Below the pieces are notes generated by a model. It was not told where the DNA came from. It ran no database searches and saw only the letters and a program-made list of their open reading frames with translations. Below, one piece after another: positions 23,243-24,232 of a stretch of DNA of 24,232 bases. The translations under genes were made by a program, and so were the position numbers. Positions within the stretch are counted from its first letter, which is position 1. The number at the start of each line of letters is the position of its first letter. Source of the stretch: Clostridia bacterium (GTDB lineage: Bacteria > Bacillota > Clostridia > Oscillospirales > Acutalibacteraceae); the NCBI GenBank assembly GCA_900755895.1, contig CAAEIG010000016.1, positions 1 to 24,232 of the forward strand, in the 5' to 3' direction.

Positions 23243-24113
23243 CAGTGGCCTTTCCGATCCCGGGAAAATTAAAGAGATATTGATCCGTCACGGGTTTCAT
23301 TTTTCCAAAGCTTTGGGACAGAACTTTCTCATCAATCCCACCGTGTGTCCGCGCATGGCAGAAGCCAGCGGAGCCGGGGAGTGTCGGGGTGTCATTGAAG
23401 TGGGTCCTGGTATTGGAGTGCTCACCTGGGAATTGGCACAGGTGGCGCCAAAGGTGGCCGCGATTGAGCTGGACGAGCGGCTTTTTCCTGTGCTAGAGGA
23501 GACGCTCTCCCAGTGTTCCAATGTGACGGTTGTGCCTGGGGATGTGATGAAACTGGACCTTCATCAGTTGATTGACCAGGAGTTTGACGGCGGGCCTGTG
23601 TGCGTCTGCGCTAACCTTCCCTATTACATCACTTCTCCGGTGATCCTGCGCCTGTTGGAGGAAAAGCTGCCCTTAACCTCCATCACGGTGATGGTGCAGA
23701 AAGAGGCTGCTCAGCGGCTTTGCGCGGCTCCCGGGACCCGGGAGTGCGGTGCTGTCAGTGTGGCGGTGCATTACCGCAGCAAGCCGCAGATGCTGTTTTC
23801 CGTGGGACGGGGCAGCTTCTTGCCGCCTCCCAAGGTGGATTCAGCGGTGATCCGGCTGGATCTGCTGCAGGAGCCGCCAGTCCAGGTGGAGGACGAGGAT
23901 TGGTTCTTCCAAGTGAGCAGAAGCGCCTTTGCTCAACGAAGAAAGACCGCAGCCAATTCCATTTCTGCCACCCTGCACTTGCCGAAGCTCCAAGTGGAAA
24001 CGGCTTTGGTAGCAGCAGGGGCCCAGGAGAATGTGCGGGCGGAGCGGTTGACCTTGGAGCAGTTGGGTGAGCTGTCCAACCAGCTGCTTGCAATTAGGGG
24101 AAAGAACGGGTAA
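23235..24113 (+). CDS. rsmA: 16S rRNA (adenine(1518)-N(6)/adenine(1519)-N(6))-dimethyltransferase
   Basis: RsmA (KsgA) dimethylates the two adjacent adenines of the helix 45 loop of 16S rRNA late in small-subunit assembly, using S-adenosylmethionine. The 292-residue product shows LGQNFLI (28-34), the SAM-binding EVGPGIG (55-61), the NLPYYI catalytic motif (127-132) and the C-terminal rRNA-binding region with FLPPPKVDSAV and FAQRRKTAANS. AAAGGAGG at 23221-23228 directly abuts an ATG at 23229, so the ATG at 23235 is used. The overlap with the membrane protein gene implies coupled translation. Loss of this gene gives kasugamycin resistance in other bacteria. Confidence 0.96.
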   Translation: MANSGLSDPGKIKEILIRHGFHFSKALGQNFLINPTVCPRMAEASGAGECRGVIEVGPGIGVLTWELAQVAPKVAAIELDERLFPVLEETLSQCSNVTVVPGDVMKLDLHQLIDQEFDGGPVCVCANLPYYITSPVILRLLEEKLPLTSITVMVQKEAAQRLCAAPGTRECGAVSVAVHYRSKPQMLFSVGRGSFLPPPKVDSAVIRLDLLQEPPVQVEDEDWFFQVSRSAFAQRRKTAANSISATLHLPKLQVETALVAAGAQENVRAERLTLEQLGELSNQLLAIRGKNG

Positions 24114-24158
24114 AATAGAGAAAACGGGAACCTGTGGAGGATGAAAGGGGAGATCGCT

Positions 24159-24232
24159 TTGACGGAAGTGGAACGGAAATTGTACCGGCTGGTGGTGGGC
24201 GGCGGCGGCCGCGGCCGCAATGCAAAGGAAAT
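24159..24232 (+). CDS. Start of an unrecognised gene, cut by the window edge
   Basis: A TTG at 24159 has a good ribosome site (AAAGGGGAG) 6-7 bases upstream and an open frame to the window end, reading M/L-TEVERKLYRLVV and then a Gly/Arg-rich stretch. An in-frame ATG at 24141 directly abuts its only GGAGG and is less likely. Only about 24 residues are visible and no family is recognised. It follows rsmA by 45 bases with no terminator between, so it may be co-transcribed. Confidence 0.4.
   Translation, partial: MTEVERKLYRLVVGGGGRGRNAKE

Noticed and set aside
1..24232. Insertion sequences, integrase sites, CRISPR arrays, tRNA or rRNA genes
   Set aside because: No transposase or integrase motif, no repeated spacer pattern and no RNA-gene signature was found. 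The window reads as core chromosome with an inserted-looking but unmarked operon at 10223-15967.

Overview
The window looks like chromosomal DNA of a moderately GC-rich, anaerobic Gram-positive bacterium of the class Clostridia, probably Oscillospirales/Oscillospiraceae. This rests on the gene content and protein style (a division and cell-wall cluster with a PASTA-type penicillin-binding protein, strong AAAGGAGG ribosome sites, sigma-A type promoters). It is an inference and no database search was possible. No tRNA, rRNA, CRISPR array or insertion sequence was seen.

Region 1 (1-7934) is a compact division and cell-wall (dcw) cluster on the plus strand: the end of a PASTA-domain penicillin-binding protein, mraY, ftsW, murG, murA, ftsQ/divIB, then ftsZ with its own promoter and terminator. 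Together they make lipid II, export or polymerise it at the septum, and build the Z ring. murE/F/D/C/B and ftsA, often found in such clusters, are absent from this stretch.

Region 2 (7965-10214) holds a small VOC/glyoxalase protein, a lone beta subunit of a class I fumarase/tartrate dehydratase, and a cation diffusion facilitator with a manganese-type metal signature. It ends at a perfect 15-bp hairpin that serves as a terminator on both strands.

Region 3 (10223-16095, minus strand) is the most interesting part. In transcription order it is an operon of a glutamine-dependent asparagine synthetase-like amidotransferase, an ATP-grasp ligase closely resembling D-aspartate ligases of peptidoglycan cross-bridge synthesis, an aspartate racemase, and a second asparagine synthetase-like amidotransferase. 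The set makes biochemical sense: L-Asp is converted to D-Asp, D-Asp is attached to the peptidoglycan precursor, and the product is amidated to D-Asn. The unusual feature is two complete, divergent amidotransferases at the two ends of the operon, a few kb from the dcw cluster.

Region 4 (16135-17187) holds an XRE-family regulator on the minus strand with terminator-like and palindromic elements around it. Its promoter overlaps an imperfect palindrome, suggesting autoregulation.

Region 5 (17188-24232) holds a histidine-phosphatase-fold protein whose catalytic RHG histidine is replaced by Asn, followed by long-form leuA (leucine biosynthesis). Next come a convergent pair on the minus strand (dCMP/cytidine deaminase-like protein and a translationally coupled membrane acyltransferase). 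Back-to-back promoters then lead to a 699-residue GT-C-like membrane protein overlapping rsmA (16S rRNA dimethyltransferase). The start of an unrecognised gene lies at the right edge.
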